The notes: a model not told the origin generated them from the sequence alone. A stretch of DNA of 33,434 bases from Nitrosospira sp. (GCA_026399575.1 JAPLQS010000077.1:1-33434), one strand, 5' to 3'; positions 1 to 7,909 are shown, numbered from the stretch's first letter. Made by a program: numbers and translations.

Positions 1-72
1 CCCTTCCTTTACATGCTTGACCGCCCGTTCCTTGAACTCGATCGTGTATTCCTGCTTCGGGATCTTTTGCAT
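1..72 (-). mobile_element. IS3-family transposase OrfA, N-terminal fragment cut by window edge
   Basis: The reverse strand from 72 reads ATG and stays open to the edge. The 24 residues begin MQKIPKQEYTIEFKERAVK, the typical N-terminus of the IS3/IS911-type OrfA helix-turn-helix protein, which binds the element ends. A good Shine-Dalgarno (GGAGGA) lies just upstream on the minus strand at about 77-82. The rest of the element is outside the window, so completeness is unknown. I could not fix the terminal inverted repeat; the insertion end should lie between about 90 and 130. The next gene starts at 160, so the element may have replaced that gene's native upstream region. Confidence 0.75.
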
Positions 73-159
73 CGTCTTCCTCCAAAAAGTAACGTTAATT
101 GTACGTCACCCTTGGAAGACTATTTATCGGGGGAAGCTCAGACAAACATAAAAATCATC

Positions 160-813
160 ATGGCCAAAAACATCAAATCTCGCGGATCAAGTATTGCCAT
201 CGCTATGGCAGTTTTGTTCACGGCTACCTCAGCATCTGCGTTCACTTTTACAACTGGCGGGACAGCAGTAGCAGGTGAAGGCTTAAAATCGTCTGTCCTG
301 GGTGCAATCACGACTGATTTCAATTCGGGCTTATCAAACCCGGCAAACTATACCGGTGGCGGAGTTAAGCATGGTTCCGTTGTCAATCAGTGGGCATCAC
401 CTCCTGCCGATACCTCAAACTATTTTACAGTGGGCCCATCCACTTCATCCACCGGCACCGTTTCTTTCGGCTTCCTGGCGAGTTATTTTGGTTATTACGG
501 GGGGTCTCCTGATACTTGGAATTCTCTGCAGCTTCTGAATAATAACGTCGTGATCAGGACGTTGTCGGGGAATGAGTTGGCGGGGATTGCAGGTGTTCAA
601 CCAAATGGGGACTGGAGTGTTGGTAGATACTGGAACATCTTCGCTGATAACTCAACCGAGTACTTCAACAGCGTGAAGTTCATATCTACCATTAACGCCT
701 TTGAAACAGATAATCATGCTGTTCTGCCTGTACCGGAACCCGAGACTTATGCCATGTTCCTGGCCGGTCTGGGTCTGATGGGTTTCATGGTGCGTCGTCG
801 CAGGACTGCTTAG
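160..813 (+). CDS. PEP-CTERM surface protein, Npun_F0296-like
   Basis: Secreted protein of 217 aa. The frame is open further upstream, but the ATG at 160 gives a clean signal peptide (about residues 1-27, ending SASA) and avoids running into the IS end. The C-terminus carries the PEP-CTERM sorting signal: PEPETYAMFLAGLGLMGF, then an Arg-rich tail. In this system a signal peptidase exports the protein and an exosortase cuts at the PEP motif. The middle (a YFGYYGGSPDTWN stretch, later an NAFETDNHA stretch) resembles the Npun_F0296 family of exosortase-dependent surface proteins; that assignment is from memory and tentative. No strong Shine-Dalgarno is visible, and the promoter may have been changed by the adjacent insertion. 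Confidence 0.85.
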   Translation: MAKNIKSRGSSIAIAMAVLFTATSASAFTFTTGGTAVAGEGLKSSVLGAITTDFNSGLSNPANYTGGGVKHGSVVNQWASPPADTSNYFTVGPSTSSTGTVSFGFLASYFGYYGGSPDTWNSLQLLNNNVVIRTLSGNELAGIAGVQPNGDWSVGRYWNIFADNSTEYFNSVKFISTINAFETDNHAVLPVPEPETYAMFLAGLGLMGFMVRRRRTA

Positions 814-888
814 GAAAAGCCTGATCTTGAGCTATAGAACCTGTCTTCTCCGTACCGGCTTTCAGGAAGATAAGGAAAGGAGAGCATC

Positions 889-2265
889 ATGAGCAAGATA
901 AAGATTTGTACCCTCTTGGCCAGCATCACTCTGGCAGGTGCACCTGCACTGGTGCAGGCCCAGCAGATCGCGCCAAATCCAAATCCCTTGAGTTCGACAA
1001 TCACGGTAACTGGTACCGCAGAAAATGCCGTGAATTTCTCTAACGAGGGTGTCTTGTCAATCGAGACTCTTGGTATCCTGAATAACTCCGGCGGTCTGGT
1101 CAACGGTGTTTGGTCAGTCGACGCCTCCAACGAATGGGGCTACCACGGCAGCCTGACCAACTCCGGCACCCTGACCAATTCTGCCGGCGGCAGCCTGACC
1201 ACCTTCGGCTACCTGAGCAGCTCCGGCATCTTGAACAACTCCGGCATCCTGAGCAGCGGCACCACGGACAACCACGCCGGCTACCTGAGCAACTTCGGTA
1301 CCCTGACTAATTATGTCAGCGGCAATCTGACCACCTTCGCCTATTTGGGCAACCTTGCTGGCGGCACCCTGAGCAACTCCGGCACCCTTGGCATCGGTAC
1401 CTTGGACGACCATGCCGGTAGCCTGAACAACTTCGGTGCCCTGACCAATTTGGGCACCCTGAGCTACTCAGGCAGCCTGTATAACGCCGGCACTCTGACT
1501 AACAGCGGTGGTCTGACTACGTTCGCAACCTTCGGCAGCCTGACCAACGACGGTACCCTGACCAACTCCGGCACCCTGATCACCGGCGGTTGGCTGGGCA
1601 ATAACAACACTTTGGCCAACAGCGGTACCCTGACCAACGCCGGCTGGCTGAGCAACGACGGTACCCTGACTAATTCCGGCACTCTGAGCAATACCGGAGG
1701 GATCGGCGGTATTGGCACGTATACCCAGACTGCAGGTCAAACCGTCATCAACGGCAGTCTCGACCAGACATCCGTCCAGATTGACGGCGGCAACCTGAGC
1801 GGAAGCGGCGCGATCACTGGCGATGTAACCATCGGCGACGGGGCCAGCGTTAATCCGGGCAATTCCCCAGGCACGTTAAACGTAATTGGCAACTTTTTCA
1901 GCAGCGGCAACCTTGTTTTCGAGATCGCCGGGCTGGGGCTATACGATGTGCTGGACATCAACGGCAACGCCACCTTTGCCAGCGGCACTGTCGAGTTCGA
2001 TTTCATCGATGGCTTTCAAGCCGCAGCAGGTAATTACTGGGATTTCTTTTTTGCCGATAGCATCAGCGGCGAGGACAGCCTCGACCTCACCTTTAGCGGT
2101 ACCCTGGGCGCAGGACTGAGCTGGGGCGTCACCCAACTCCAACTTGAAAATGGAATCGGCGAACGCCTGTTCATCACCGCTGTTCCCGAACCCGAAACCT
2201 ACGCCATGTTCCTGGCTGGGCTTGGCCTGATGGGCTTTATCGCGCGTCGCAGGAGGACTTCTTAA
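889..2265 (+). CDS. Large repeat-rich PEP-CTERM surface protein (beta-solenoid-like)
   Basis: 458 aa with a strong Shine-Dalgarno (AAGGAG) before the ATG. A signal peptide of about 24 residues ends VQAQ. Residues about 75-275 are built from short degenerate repeats of the form L-x-N-x-G-x-L (LTNSGTL, LSNFGTL, LNNSGIL), low in charge and rich in Gly, Ser, Asn and Thr, as in beta-helical adhesins. Residues about 290-420 (GAITGDVTIGDGASVNPGNS and following) look like the closing domain of autotransporter-type or PEP-CTERM beta-solenoid proteins. The C-terminus is the PEP-CTERM signal with an Arg tail. A structural or adhesive role at the cell surface or in exopolysaccharide is inferred. The gene follows 160-813 by 75 bp and precedes 2299-3045 by 33 bp, so the three may form one transcript. 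Confidence 0.88.
   Translation: MSKIKICTLLASITLAGAPALVQAQQIAPNPNPLSSTITVTGTAENAVNFSNEGVLSIETLGILNNSGGLVNGVWSVDASNEWGYHGSLTNSGTLTNSAGGSLTTFGYLSSSGILNNSGILSSGTTDNHAGYLSNFGTLTNYVSGNLTTFAYLGNLAGGTLSNSGTLGIGTLDDHAGSLNNFGALTNLGTLSYSGSLYNAGTLTNSGGLTTFATFGSLTNDGTLTNSGTLITGGWLGNNNTLANSGTLTNAGWLSNDGTLTNSGTLSNTGGIGGIGTYTQTAGQTVINGSLDQTSVQIDGGNLSGSGAITGDVTIGDGASVNPGNSPGTLNVIGNFFSSGNLVFEIAGLGLYDVLDINGNATFASGTVEFDFIDGFQAAAGNYWDFFFADSISGEDSLDLTFSGTLGAGLSWGVTQLQLENGIGERLFITAVPEPETYAMFLAGLGLMGFIARRRRTS
1141..1700 (+). repeat. Coding tandem repeat (L-x-N-x-G-x-L units)
   Basis: Degenerate in-frame repeats within the surface protein gene, built from units such as CTGACCAACTCCGGCACC. Units vary in length and sequence, so this is a protein-level solenoid repeat and not a CRISPR array. 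The near-identical units make recombination-driven length change likely. Confidence 0.8.
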
Positions 2266-2298
2266 GCAACCGTTCCCTTACAAACAGGAATTTTACCC

Positions 2299-3045
2299 AT
2301 GAAAAAACTGACCACCCTCTTCGCAGTGTGCGCCGTACTCAGCAGTGGCGCAGCGCAAGCAACGCTGACTGACCGTGGCGGCGGTCTGCTGTACGACGAC
2401 GTGCTGAACGTCACCTGGCTGCAGGATGCCAACCTCGCCCAGACCAGCGGCTACGACACTGATGGACTGATGAGCTGGAACAATGCTAACTATTGGGCGG
2501 CGAACCTGGTGTACCACGACAGCGTGCGCAATGTTGATTACAGCGACTGGCGGCTCGCCTCCAACACCCCGGTCAATGGCGCTTACTTCAACCTCTACTA
2601 TTCGTACAACGGCAGCACTGATCGAGGCTACAACATCACCAGTCCAGCTTCCGAGCTGGCGTACATGTACTACGTCAACCTGGGATTGAAAGGGTATTAC
2701 TCACCGACAGGTGCTTATCAGCCTGATTATGGTGTGTTTGGTAACGGCTTTAGTGAAAGCAACGGCGGTCAGGCGAATGTCGGCTTGGTGGTCAATCTGA
2801 AGCCCGACCGTTACTGGTCCGGTACGGTATACGAGACGGATCCGGCCAACGTCGTGTGGGGCTTCAGTACCTTCGGTGGCGATCAGCTCGGCCACTGGAA
2901 GGAGGATGCGCTCTATGCTTGGGCAGTTCGCCCCGGCGATGTCGCCGCAATTACGGCCACCGTCCCCGAACCTGAAACCTACGCCATGTTCCTGGCTGGC
3001 CTGGGCCTGATGGGTTTTATGGTACGTCGTCGCAAGTCTGCTTGA
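2299..3045 (+). CDS. PEP-CTERM protein with DUF1566 (Lcl C-terminal-like) domain
   Basis: 248 aa with a signal peptide of about 21 residues (ending AAQA). The mature part starts LTDRGGGLLYDDVLNVTWLQ and contains a W-N-N-A-N-Y-W-A segment, a DWRLAS motif and a final YWSGTVYET...YAWAVRPGD. This is the usual pattern of DUF1566/Lcl-type domains in PEP-CTERM proteins: D-R-G-G-G-L-x-Y-D, then DWRLP-like, then WS...AWxVRPG. The PEP-CTERM signal is at the end (TVPEPETYAMFLAGLG). The domain's biochemical role is unknown; surface or matrix location is inferred from the sorting signal. A rho-independent terminator follows at once, so this is probably the last gene of the 160-3045 group. Confidence 0.88.
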   Translation: MKKLTTLFAVCAVLSSGAAQATLTDRGGGLLYDDVLNVTWLQDANLAQTSGYDTDGLMSWNNANYWAANLVYHDSVRNVDYSDWRLASNTPVNGAYFNLYYSYNGSTDRGYNITSPASELAYMYYVNLGLKGYYSPTGAYQPDYGVFGNGFSESNGGQANVGLVVNLKPDRYWSGTVYETDPANVVWGFSTFGGDQLGHWKEDALYAWAVRPGDVAAITATVPEPETYAMFLAGLGLMGFMVRRRKSA

Positions 3046-3060
3046 ACAAAACGTTACCTT

Positions 3061-3094
3061 AAGCCACAGAGGGGTAATCTCTTTGTGGCTTTTT
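3061..3094 (+). terminator. Rho-independent terminator after the first PEP-CTERM group
   Basis: AAGCCACA at 3061-3068 pairs with TGTGGCTT at 3084-3091, extended inward by weaker pairs, and a T-rich tract follows. It lies 15 bp after the stop at 3045. Confidence 0.8.
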
Positions 3095-3153
3095 CTTTTC
3101 TAGCGCAGACGCCCCTTCCTGATGACTCGCCTTTTCGCCAGGGCTGCGCCGCA

Positions 3154-3906
3154 ATGTTACGCATAATGCAAAACTGCATAATCTTTCGGAAATGGCTGCA
3201 TCGGCCCGGTCAATCCAGGATTCCAGCAAGCGGGAAAACGAATCTTCTGCTGTTGGTGTTACTGGTTCTTTCAGCGACTCATGCGCACACTGCAGATATT
3301 ACAGATGCTTGTGTGCAACTGGCTCAGCGCGCATCCATAAAGATAACTTATACGGATCTGCCGATGAGCGAAGATCACTCGCACGCTGCAGCAGCTCTGA
3401 AAGCGCTGTCGGGCAATACGCTGGGGCAGCAACATAACGTCTATGGCCTGACTTATGCAAAACCAAAACTGGATTACGAAATCAGGGCGAGTTTCGCTGA
3501 ACTATCCGGAGGCAAGGTATGCATGGCGCCCGATGTGATCATTAAAGCCGGATTCACAGCCATGAAGATTTATCTTGCGCAGGAGATTCCGGATAGTTGC
3601 AGAAAAGGGATTATTCGGGAACACGAGCTTGAGCACGTAGCAACCTGGAAGGCGCACTTGCGCGCCGGCACCAGGTTGATGGAAACGCCTTTAAGGAAGG
3701 CTTTTGCCAAGCCTCGAGTTTACGAATCGAGGAGCCTGGCAGAACAGGACTTGCAGCCTTGGGTGGATGAGGTAGTTAAACCGCTCGAGCATCAATTGTT
3801 CCAACATCTGACTAATGCTCAGCGTGCAATAGACTCACCGCTGTCCTATTGGAATGTCGAGGCCAGATTGCGCGCCTGCCCGCCAACTCAAGGCGGCAAA
3901 TTGTAA
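3154..3906 (+). CDS. Secreted protein with HExxH motif, putative zinc peptidase
   Basis: About 250 aa. The frame opens earlier with a GTG at 3085, but that codon sits in the terminator stem, so the start is probably ATG 3154 or 3166; no good Shine-Dalgarno separates them. A hydrophobic stretch (TNLLLLVLLVLSATHAHT) reads as a signal peptide, preceded by an unusually long basic leader. The mature region has HELEH at about residues 157-161, matching HExxH, where both His and the Glu would bind zinc and activate water. This recalls secreted Zn-protease-like families such as DUF922, but the flanking sequence is not a clear match. Cysteines near 126 and 150 could form a disulfide. It lies tail to tail with the TIGR03790-like gene. 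Protease activity is inferred only from the motif. Confidence 0.7.
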   Translation: MLRIMQNCIIFRKWLHRPGQSRIPASGKTNLLLLVLLVLSATHAHTADITDACVQLAQRASIKITYTDLPMSEDHSHAAAALKALSGNTLGQQHNVYGLTYAKPKLDYEIRASFAELSGGKVCMAPDVIIKAGFTAMKIYLAQEIPDSCRKGIIREHELEHVATWKAHLRAGTRLMETPLRKAFAKPRVYESRSLAEQDLQPWVDEVVKPLEHQLFQHLTNAQRAIDSPLSYWNVEARLRACPPTQGGKL

Positions 3907-3946
3907 ATCATTTGGTTTCAGACCCCTCCAAAGAGCCCATTAGAGA

Positions 3947-5182
3947 TCAATTCCACTGCAGTCGCAGATAACCGCCGGTTGTTTCGTTGAACCTGAAGTG
4001 TAATAGATTGGCGCCACGGCGCAGCGGCGACTGCCGGGAAGGCTTGAATGGCCCGGCGGCAGAATGGGATCGTTCAATGCGCAACTGCCCTGCGCGCGGC
4101 GAGAAAATCCTCAGTTCAAACCGGCCGGGGCTGATCTCCCGCAGCAACGGGGCAAATGGCCGCGCCAGCGGCTCACCCACGAATACGCCTTCTCCCGGCC
4201 AGGCTACGCTCTTCCAATAGGCTTCGATGGCGCTGGCGCCAAGTGCGTAATGGAACATGGCGATGCCGGGAAAAGGAAATTTCTGCGGATGGTTGCAGGG
4301 TTCCACCACGGTGCCGTAGCTCGCGGTGGCGCCTGCTTCCAGCCAGCGCAGGCTGCTCATCTGGCTTGAATCGGTAAGCTGACCGCCGGCCGAGGTCAGA
4401 TGATCGGCCAGCGCGCCCGGCAGGAAACCCAGCGTCTGCAGCTTGGGCACGTCGGCCAGTCCGGTAAAGTAGAACAGCACATCCTGACGATCGGCAATCG
4501 CCTCTGTTTCCAGTATCTCGATGGGGAAAACGCCAGCCAGTTCTTTTCTGGTCTGCTCGAAATAAAGTGCACGAACGCTGCGCGCCTTGTCCGGGGTGCT
4601 CAACAAGTAAGCCCGGCCTGCCGGGAACGTATGGTCAGAAGCGATGCCACGGTCAATCAGTGCCTTGACCTGCTCGAAGGCGGTGCCCGCCAGCATCATT
4701 GCTGGCCGCATCTTGTGGTCGTCAGCGGGATGAAGGCTGGGAGAATTGAAGTAGGGGCTGGCTGCTGTCGGACCGCATTTTGCCGAGCAATAGCTCTCGT
4801 CGTAACCAAATGCCAGAGCGGAAGTCAGCGACATGCAGCCCACCCGGTAAGGGCTGCTCCATGCCACCGCGTAGGCTTGGACATGCGCCGGCGTGCCCCG
4901 GTCAATCACGGCTTTCAGTTGCAGAAACTCATCCTGCGTAAGACTGCTGCTGCCGGGCTGGAAACGCAGATGAATCATGTTGGCCGTCGGAATACGGCGC
5001 GCCTGCTGGTAGTAGCTGCCGATTTGCCGTGATAGCGGGTCGGCATCATTGACGAGGACGGCGAGATCATCCGGCGTCAAGCCGGTACGCGGCAAGAGAG
5101 CCCGCGTTTGGGCTTCAACCGGTAAGACCGTAACAAGCAGGGTAGTCAATAGAATGGTGGAGAGTTGCGCTAATAGCTTCAA
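3947..5182 (-). CDS. TIGR03790-like family protein, exported
   Basis: 411 aa, ATG at 5182, signal peptide of about 24 residues (ending VEAQ). The mature N-terminus (LLPRTGLTPDDLAVLVNDADPLSRQIGSYYQQARRIPTANMIHLRF, residues about 29-75) matches the start of TIGR03790 family proteins, which have 'NxxDPLSxxIxxYY...RxIPxxN' there. The rest includes conserved-looking blocks VAWSSPYRVGCMSLTSALAFG, LLSTPDKARSVRALYF and SYGTVVEPCNHPQKFP. The function of the family is unknown. It is transcribed away from the rhomboid gene with 86 bp between the starts, so the two could share a control region. Its position inside a PEP-CTERM cluster suggests a surface or envelope role; this is inference. Confidence 0.75.
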   Translation of the reverse strand: MKLLAQLSTILLTTLLVTVLPVEAQTRALLPRTGLTPDDLAVLVNDADPLSRQIGSYYQQARRIPTANMIHLRFQPGSSSLTQDEFLQLKAVIDRGTPAHVQAYAVAWSSPYRVGCMSLTSALAFGYDESYCSAKCGPTAASPYFNSPSLHPADDHKMRPAMMLAGTAFEQVKALIDRGIASDHTFPAGRAYLLSTPDKARSVRALYFEQTRKELAGVFPIEILETEAIADRQDVLFYFTGLADVPKLQTLGFLPGALADHLTSAGGQLTDSSQMSSLRWLEAGATASYGTVVEPCNHPQKFPFPGIAMFHYALGASAIEAYWKSVAWPGEGVFVGEPLARPFAPLLREISPGRFELRIFSPRAGQLRIERSHSAAGPFKPSRQSPLRRGANLLHFRFNETTGGYLRLQWN

Positions 5183-5268
5183 GCTTATTCCTCAGACGGG
5201 GGATTACATAAGCAAATCTCATCCTCGTGCATAATAGCGGCTCCAGTAATCTGAATCCACCGCCTTCC

Positions 5269-6426
5269 ATGCTGTCTCTCCATGATCTTCTGCGCCAGCG
5301 GGTAGCGCGCATACCGGTAACGCAACTGCTGGTAAGTACTAATGTGCTGGTCTTCCTCGCCATGCTCACTGGGGGTGCCGGCTTGTGGCATTCGTCAAAT
5401 AGCGTGCAATTGGCCTGGGGGGCAAATTTCGGTCCGGCCACACAGGACGGGGAATGGTGGCGGCTGGGCAGCGCGATGTTCCTGCATTTCGGCGCCATCC
5501 ACCTGGCGTTGAACCTCTGGGCGCTGTGGGACAGCGGACAACTGGTTGAGCGCATGTACGGACACGCCAGGTTCGCGGGCATCTATTTTTGCAGTGGCTT
5601 GGCGGGCAATTTGCTATCGCTGGTTGCACATCAAGGATTGGCGGTGTCGGGCGGCGCGTCCGGTGCTATTTTTGGCGTTTATGGCGCCCTGCTGGCATTC
5701 CTTTGGCGTGAGCGCGGCAATCTTCATCCACATGAATTCCGCTGGTTATTCTGGGGAGCCGCCGGTTTTGCCGCAATCACTATTGGCCTCGGCCTTTTAG
5801 TGACCGGTATTGACAACGCCGCGCATATTGGCGGATTCATCGCCGGGATACTGGGCGGGATAATATTGGCGCGGCCAATCGATCTGACGAAGCGCGTATC
5901 CCAGCGTAGCCGTCTGTTCGCTGGGAGCGCTTTTGTCTTGGCAATCGCCATCCTGATCAGCCAGATTCCCGCACCCGCTTACCGCTGGAGCGAAGAAGTC
6001 CTGATGCGCAGGGAGATTGGGGAGTTTCTGCGGGACGATGCTGCAATCAGCCATGCATGGCTGAACATACTTGATGAAGGCAAGCGCGGCAGCATTTCTT
6101 TCGACGAGCTGGCGGGCCGCATCGACACGGCTGTTGGCGACCGTTACGAAGAGAGCTTCGAACAGTTGTCCCACCTCCCGCCCGATCCCGCTTTACCTTC
6201 CGCCGCTGCAGTGGAAGTGCTGCGCCATTATGCCGAGCGCCGCAGAGATGCCTCACGCGCTCTGGCGGAGGGATTGCGCGCCGGGAAGACCGCACCGATT
6301 CTCGACGCTCTTGAGATGGAAAAAGAATCCCGGCAACTGACTCAACCCGATAGGGTCGGGGCTGAAAAGCCGAAGCTGAAGACCGAGGCCAATCGGAGTT
6401 CGACCGAACCGGGGGACGGACAATAG
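5269..6426 (+). CDS. Rhomboid-family intramembrane serine protease with long C-terminal extension
   Basis: 385 aa from ATG 5269; an upstream GTG at 5227 would only add a low-complexity leader. Rhomboids cut transmembrane segments with a Ser-His dyad. Here the Ser lies in GGASGAIFG (Ser131) and the His in NAAHIGGFIAG (His186), with the family's HFGAIHLALNLWALW loop before them. About six membrane segments occupy residues 20-220. A hydrophilic, charged tail of about 160 residues follows, beyond the usual catalytic core, and has no domain I recognise. Rhombosortases process GlyGly-CTERM proteins, but this protein is larger and its neighbours carry PEP-CTERM tails, so a sorting role is only speculation. 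Confidence 0.85.
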   Translation: MLSLHDLLRQRVARIPVTQLLVSTNVLVFLAMLTGGAGLWHSSNSVQLAWGANFGPATQDGEWWRLGSAMFLHFGAIHLALNLWALWDSGQLVERMYGHARFAGIYFCSGLAGNLLSLVAHQGLAVSGGASGAIFGVYGALLAFLWRERGNLHPHEFRWLFWGAAGFAAITIGLGLLVTGIDNAAHIGGFIAGILGGIILARPIDLTKRVSQRSRLFAGSAFVLAIAILISQIPAPAYRWSEEVLMRREIGEFLRDDAAISHAWLNILDEGKRGSISFDELAGRIDTAVGDRYEESFEQLSHLPPDPALPSAAAVEVLRHYAERRRDASRALAEGLRAGKTAPILDALEMEKESRQLTQPDRVGAEKPKLKTEANRSSTEPGDGQ

Positions 6427-6498
6427 GAAAAGATACCGCAGCCCCACTGAAGCCACGACTTCGATTCGGACGCTAAACCGCCATTGTCGGCTAATACC

Positions 6499-6518
6499 CG
6501 CGCCACATATGTGGCGCG
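6499..6518. repeat. Perfect 20-bp palindrome
   Basis: CGCGCCACATATGTGGCGCG is its own reverse complement. It is 72 bp after the rhomboid stop. No T-run follows on either strand, so a protein-binding site fits as well as an RNA hairpin. Confidence 0.85.
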
Positions 6519-6763
6519 TTCTGCAATAAGTCATTTTATACCCGCTTTTTTCAAAGTGAGCCACACCCCTGGATTTCCTGTTCTGAAATTTCAGCGGAAA
6601 AATTCCACAAAAGAAAACTGCTCGATCTGGCGCAACGCTGACTTGGAGTCCTCTCTCGTTACCTGTAAACAGTGATAGTCCGTTCAGATCACTACAAATC
6701 ATATACTTATCACATACTGATGGAACAACTGCTGTATGCTGCAAAACATAAGTTGATGGTGGA

Positions 6764-6791
6764 TTGACAGTCAATAGTGTCCGGTTAACTT
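6764..6791 (+). promoter_or_regulatory. Candidate sigma70-type promoter for the metalloprotease-like gene
   Basis: TTGACA at 6764-6769 matches the -35 consensus fully. At the right distance only weak -10 candidates occur (TAACTT at 6786-6791, 3 of 6). Tentative. Confidence 0.3.
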
Positions 6792-6874
6792 ACGAATTCA
6801 TGTGCTGAAGCCAGGCATTGGTGCAGGTTGCAGAGCGTTATTTTGGTGCCGATTTGAAATCAATTTATTCATAT

Positions 6875-7837
6875 ATGAGTGCGACTAAATTCGGAAGTCG
6901 ACGCGAACGTCGAATCCCAAAGGCACTACTGGTTTCCGTGTCTGCCTGTCTGATTGGCGGGGTTTCGTTGCCAGCCCATGCCTTGGTGATCATTCCCACA
7001 TTCGATGCAAGCTACAACGCCTCCCAGCAGGCGACCGTGAACAATGCGATCGGCCAGTTCGCATTGCTATTCAGCGACCCCATTACGGTGAATATCAAGT
7101 TCAACAGCATGAATAGCGGCCTTGGGCAGAGTACCACGTGGATCGAAGAAGTGCGTTACAGGACGTATTACAATGCATTGAACGCCGACAAAACGACTGT
7201 CAACGACAACACGGCGCTGAGCCACATCTCCTCTGGCCCCAGCGACCCGGCGACGGGCGATAACCACCTCATAATCTCGTATGCAAACTGCCTGGCGGTC
7301 AGTCTGGGGTGCGGCACGACACCCGACAGTTTTGCCGGGACCATCGGCATCAACCTCGGCCTGGTCGACTCGACTCGACTCGACGGCATCGGCGCAGGCT
7401 TGTACGACATGAATTCAGTCGTCATGCATGAGATCGACGAAGTGCTCGGTATCGGTTCGTCCGTGGGCTCGACCCTGCAATATATCCGGCCCGAAGACCT
7501 GTTCCGTTACGACTCCAGCGGCAATCGAACCTTCACTACCACGGGTGATGACGCCTACTTCTCGATCGATGGCGGCGCGACGATGTTGGCGCGCTTCAGT
7601 CAGGCTAGTGACTACGGTGATTGGTGGAGCGTCGGCGCACACACGGCCCGGGTGCAGGATGCCTACGGTACGCCCGGTTTGTTGATCAACTACGGCACAG
7701 TTGAACAAACGGCGCTTGACGTCATCGGCTATAACCTCACTGCTCCCATCCCCGAACCTGAAACCTACGCCATGTTCCTGGCAGGTCTTGGCCTGATGGG
7801 TTTCATCGCGCGTCGTCGCAAGAATGGGCAAGTCTGA
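6875..7837 (+). CDS. PEP-CTERM-anchored putative metalloprotease (NF038122-like)
   Basis: 320 aa from ATG 6875; an in-frame TTG at 6818 would add 19 residues before a normal signal sequence, so ATG is preferred. The signal peptide ends near LPAHA (about residue 35). The mature part begins IIPTFDASYNASQQATVNNAIGQF, as in secreted PEP-CTERM metalloprotease-like proteins (NF038122, from memory). The putative active site is VMHEIDEVLGIGS with His185 and Glu186; the second His of the classical HExxHxxG motif is Glu189, and the trailing G is kept. A PEP-CTERM signal ends the protein. The inferred role is a surface-sorted peptidase. A four-copy TCGAC tract lies in the coding region at 7365-7384. A conserved 3' UTR with terminator follows. 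Confidence 0.85.
   Translation: MSATKFGSRRERRIPKALLVSVSACLIGGVSLPAHALVIIPTFDASYNASQQATVNNAIGQFALLFSDPITVNIKFNSMNSGLGQSTTWIEEVRYRTYYNALNADKTTVNDNTALSHISSGPSDPATGDNHLIISYANCLAVSLGCGTTPDSFAGTIGINLGLVDSTRLDGIGAGLYDMNSVVMHEIDEVLGIGSSVGSTLQYIRPEDLFRYDSSGNRTFTTTGDDAYFSIDGGATMLARFSQASDYGDWWSVGAHTARVQDAYGTPGLLINYGTVEQTALDVIGYNLTAPIPEPETYAMFLAGLGLMGFIARRRKNGQV
7365..7384 (+). repeat. Pentanucleotide tract, four TCGAC units, inside a coding region
   Basis: Four perfect tandem copies encode the VDSTRLDG stretch. Because 5 is not a multiple of 3, gain or loss of one unit would shift the frame before the active-site motif. Confidence 0.85.
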
Positions 7838-7864
7838 TAAAAGGTAGTCATTCTGGAAACACTG

Positions 7865-7890
7865 ACGGGGGCTGCGGCTCCCGTTCTTAT
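7865..7890 (+). terminator. Terminator in shared PEP-CTERM 3' UTR, copy 1
   Basis: ACGGGGGC-TGC-GGCTCCCGT at 7865-7884 forms a GC-rich hairpin followed by TCTTAT. The preceding 27 bases after the stop are nearly identical to those after the gene ending at 8826. Confidence 0.75.
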
Positions 7891-7909
7891 GGAAAGAGTT
7901 ATTAAGATT

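Larger units (their letters stand above)
6427..6874. other. Intergenic region with palindromes, AT-rich in its second half
   Basis: No convincing gene. A minus-strand open frame over 6253-6774 mostly shadows the rhomboid tail. The stretch holds a perfect 20-bp palindrome (6499-6518), a perfect 12-bp palindrome CTGAAATTTCAG (6583-6594), and a possible -35 box TTGACA at 6764-6769 before the next PEP-CTERM gene. Confidence 0.6.

Noticed and set aside
1141-1700. Tandem repeats that could suggest a CRISPR array
   Set aside because: Units vary in length, are in frame and encode a solenoid; no constant repeat with unique spacers.
3085-3153. Extended N-terminus of the HELEH protein from a GTG at 3085
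   Set aside because: The GTG lies within the terminator stem of the preceding gene and has no ribosome site.
6253-6774. 173-residue minus-strand open frame
   Set aside because: Partly antisense to the rhomboid tail, no ribosome site, no family-like sequence.
6811-6835. Possible sigma54 promoter before the metalloprotease-like gene
   Set aside because: GG and GC elements do not fall at the required 10-bp separation; no TGGCAC-N5-TTGC match was found upstream of the PEP-CTERM genes I checked.
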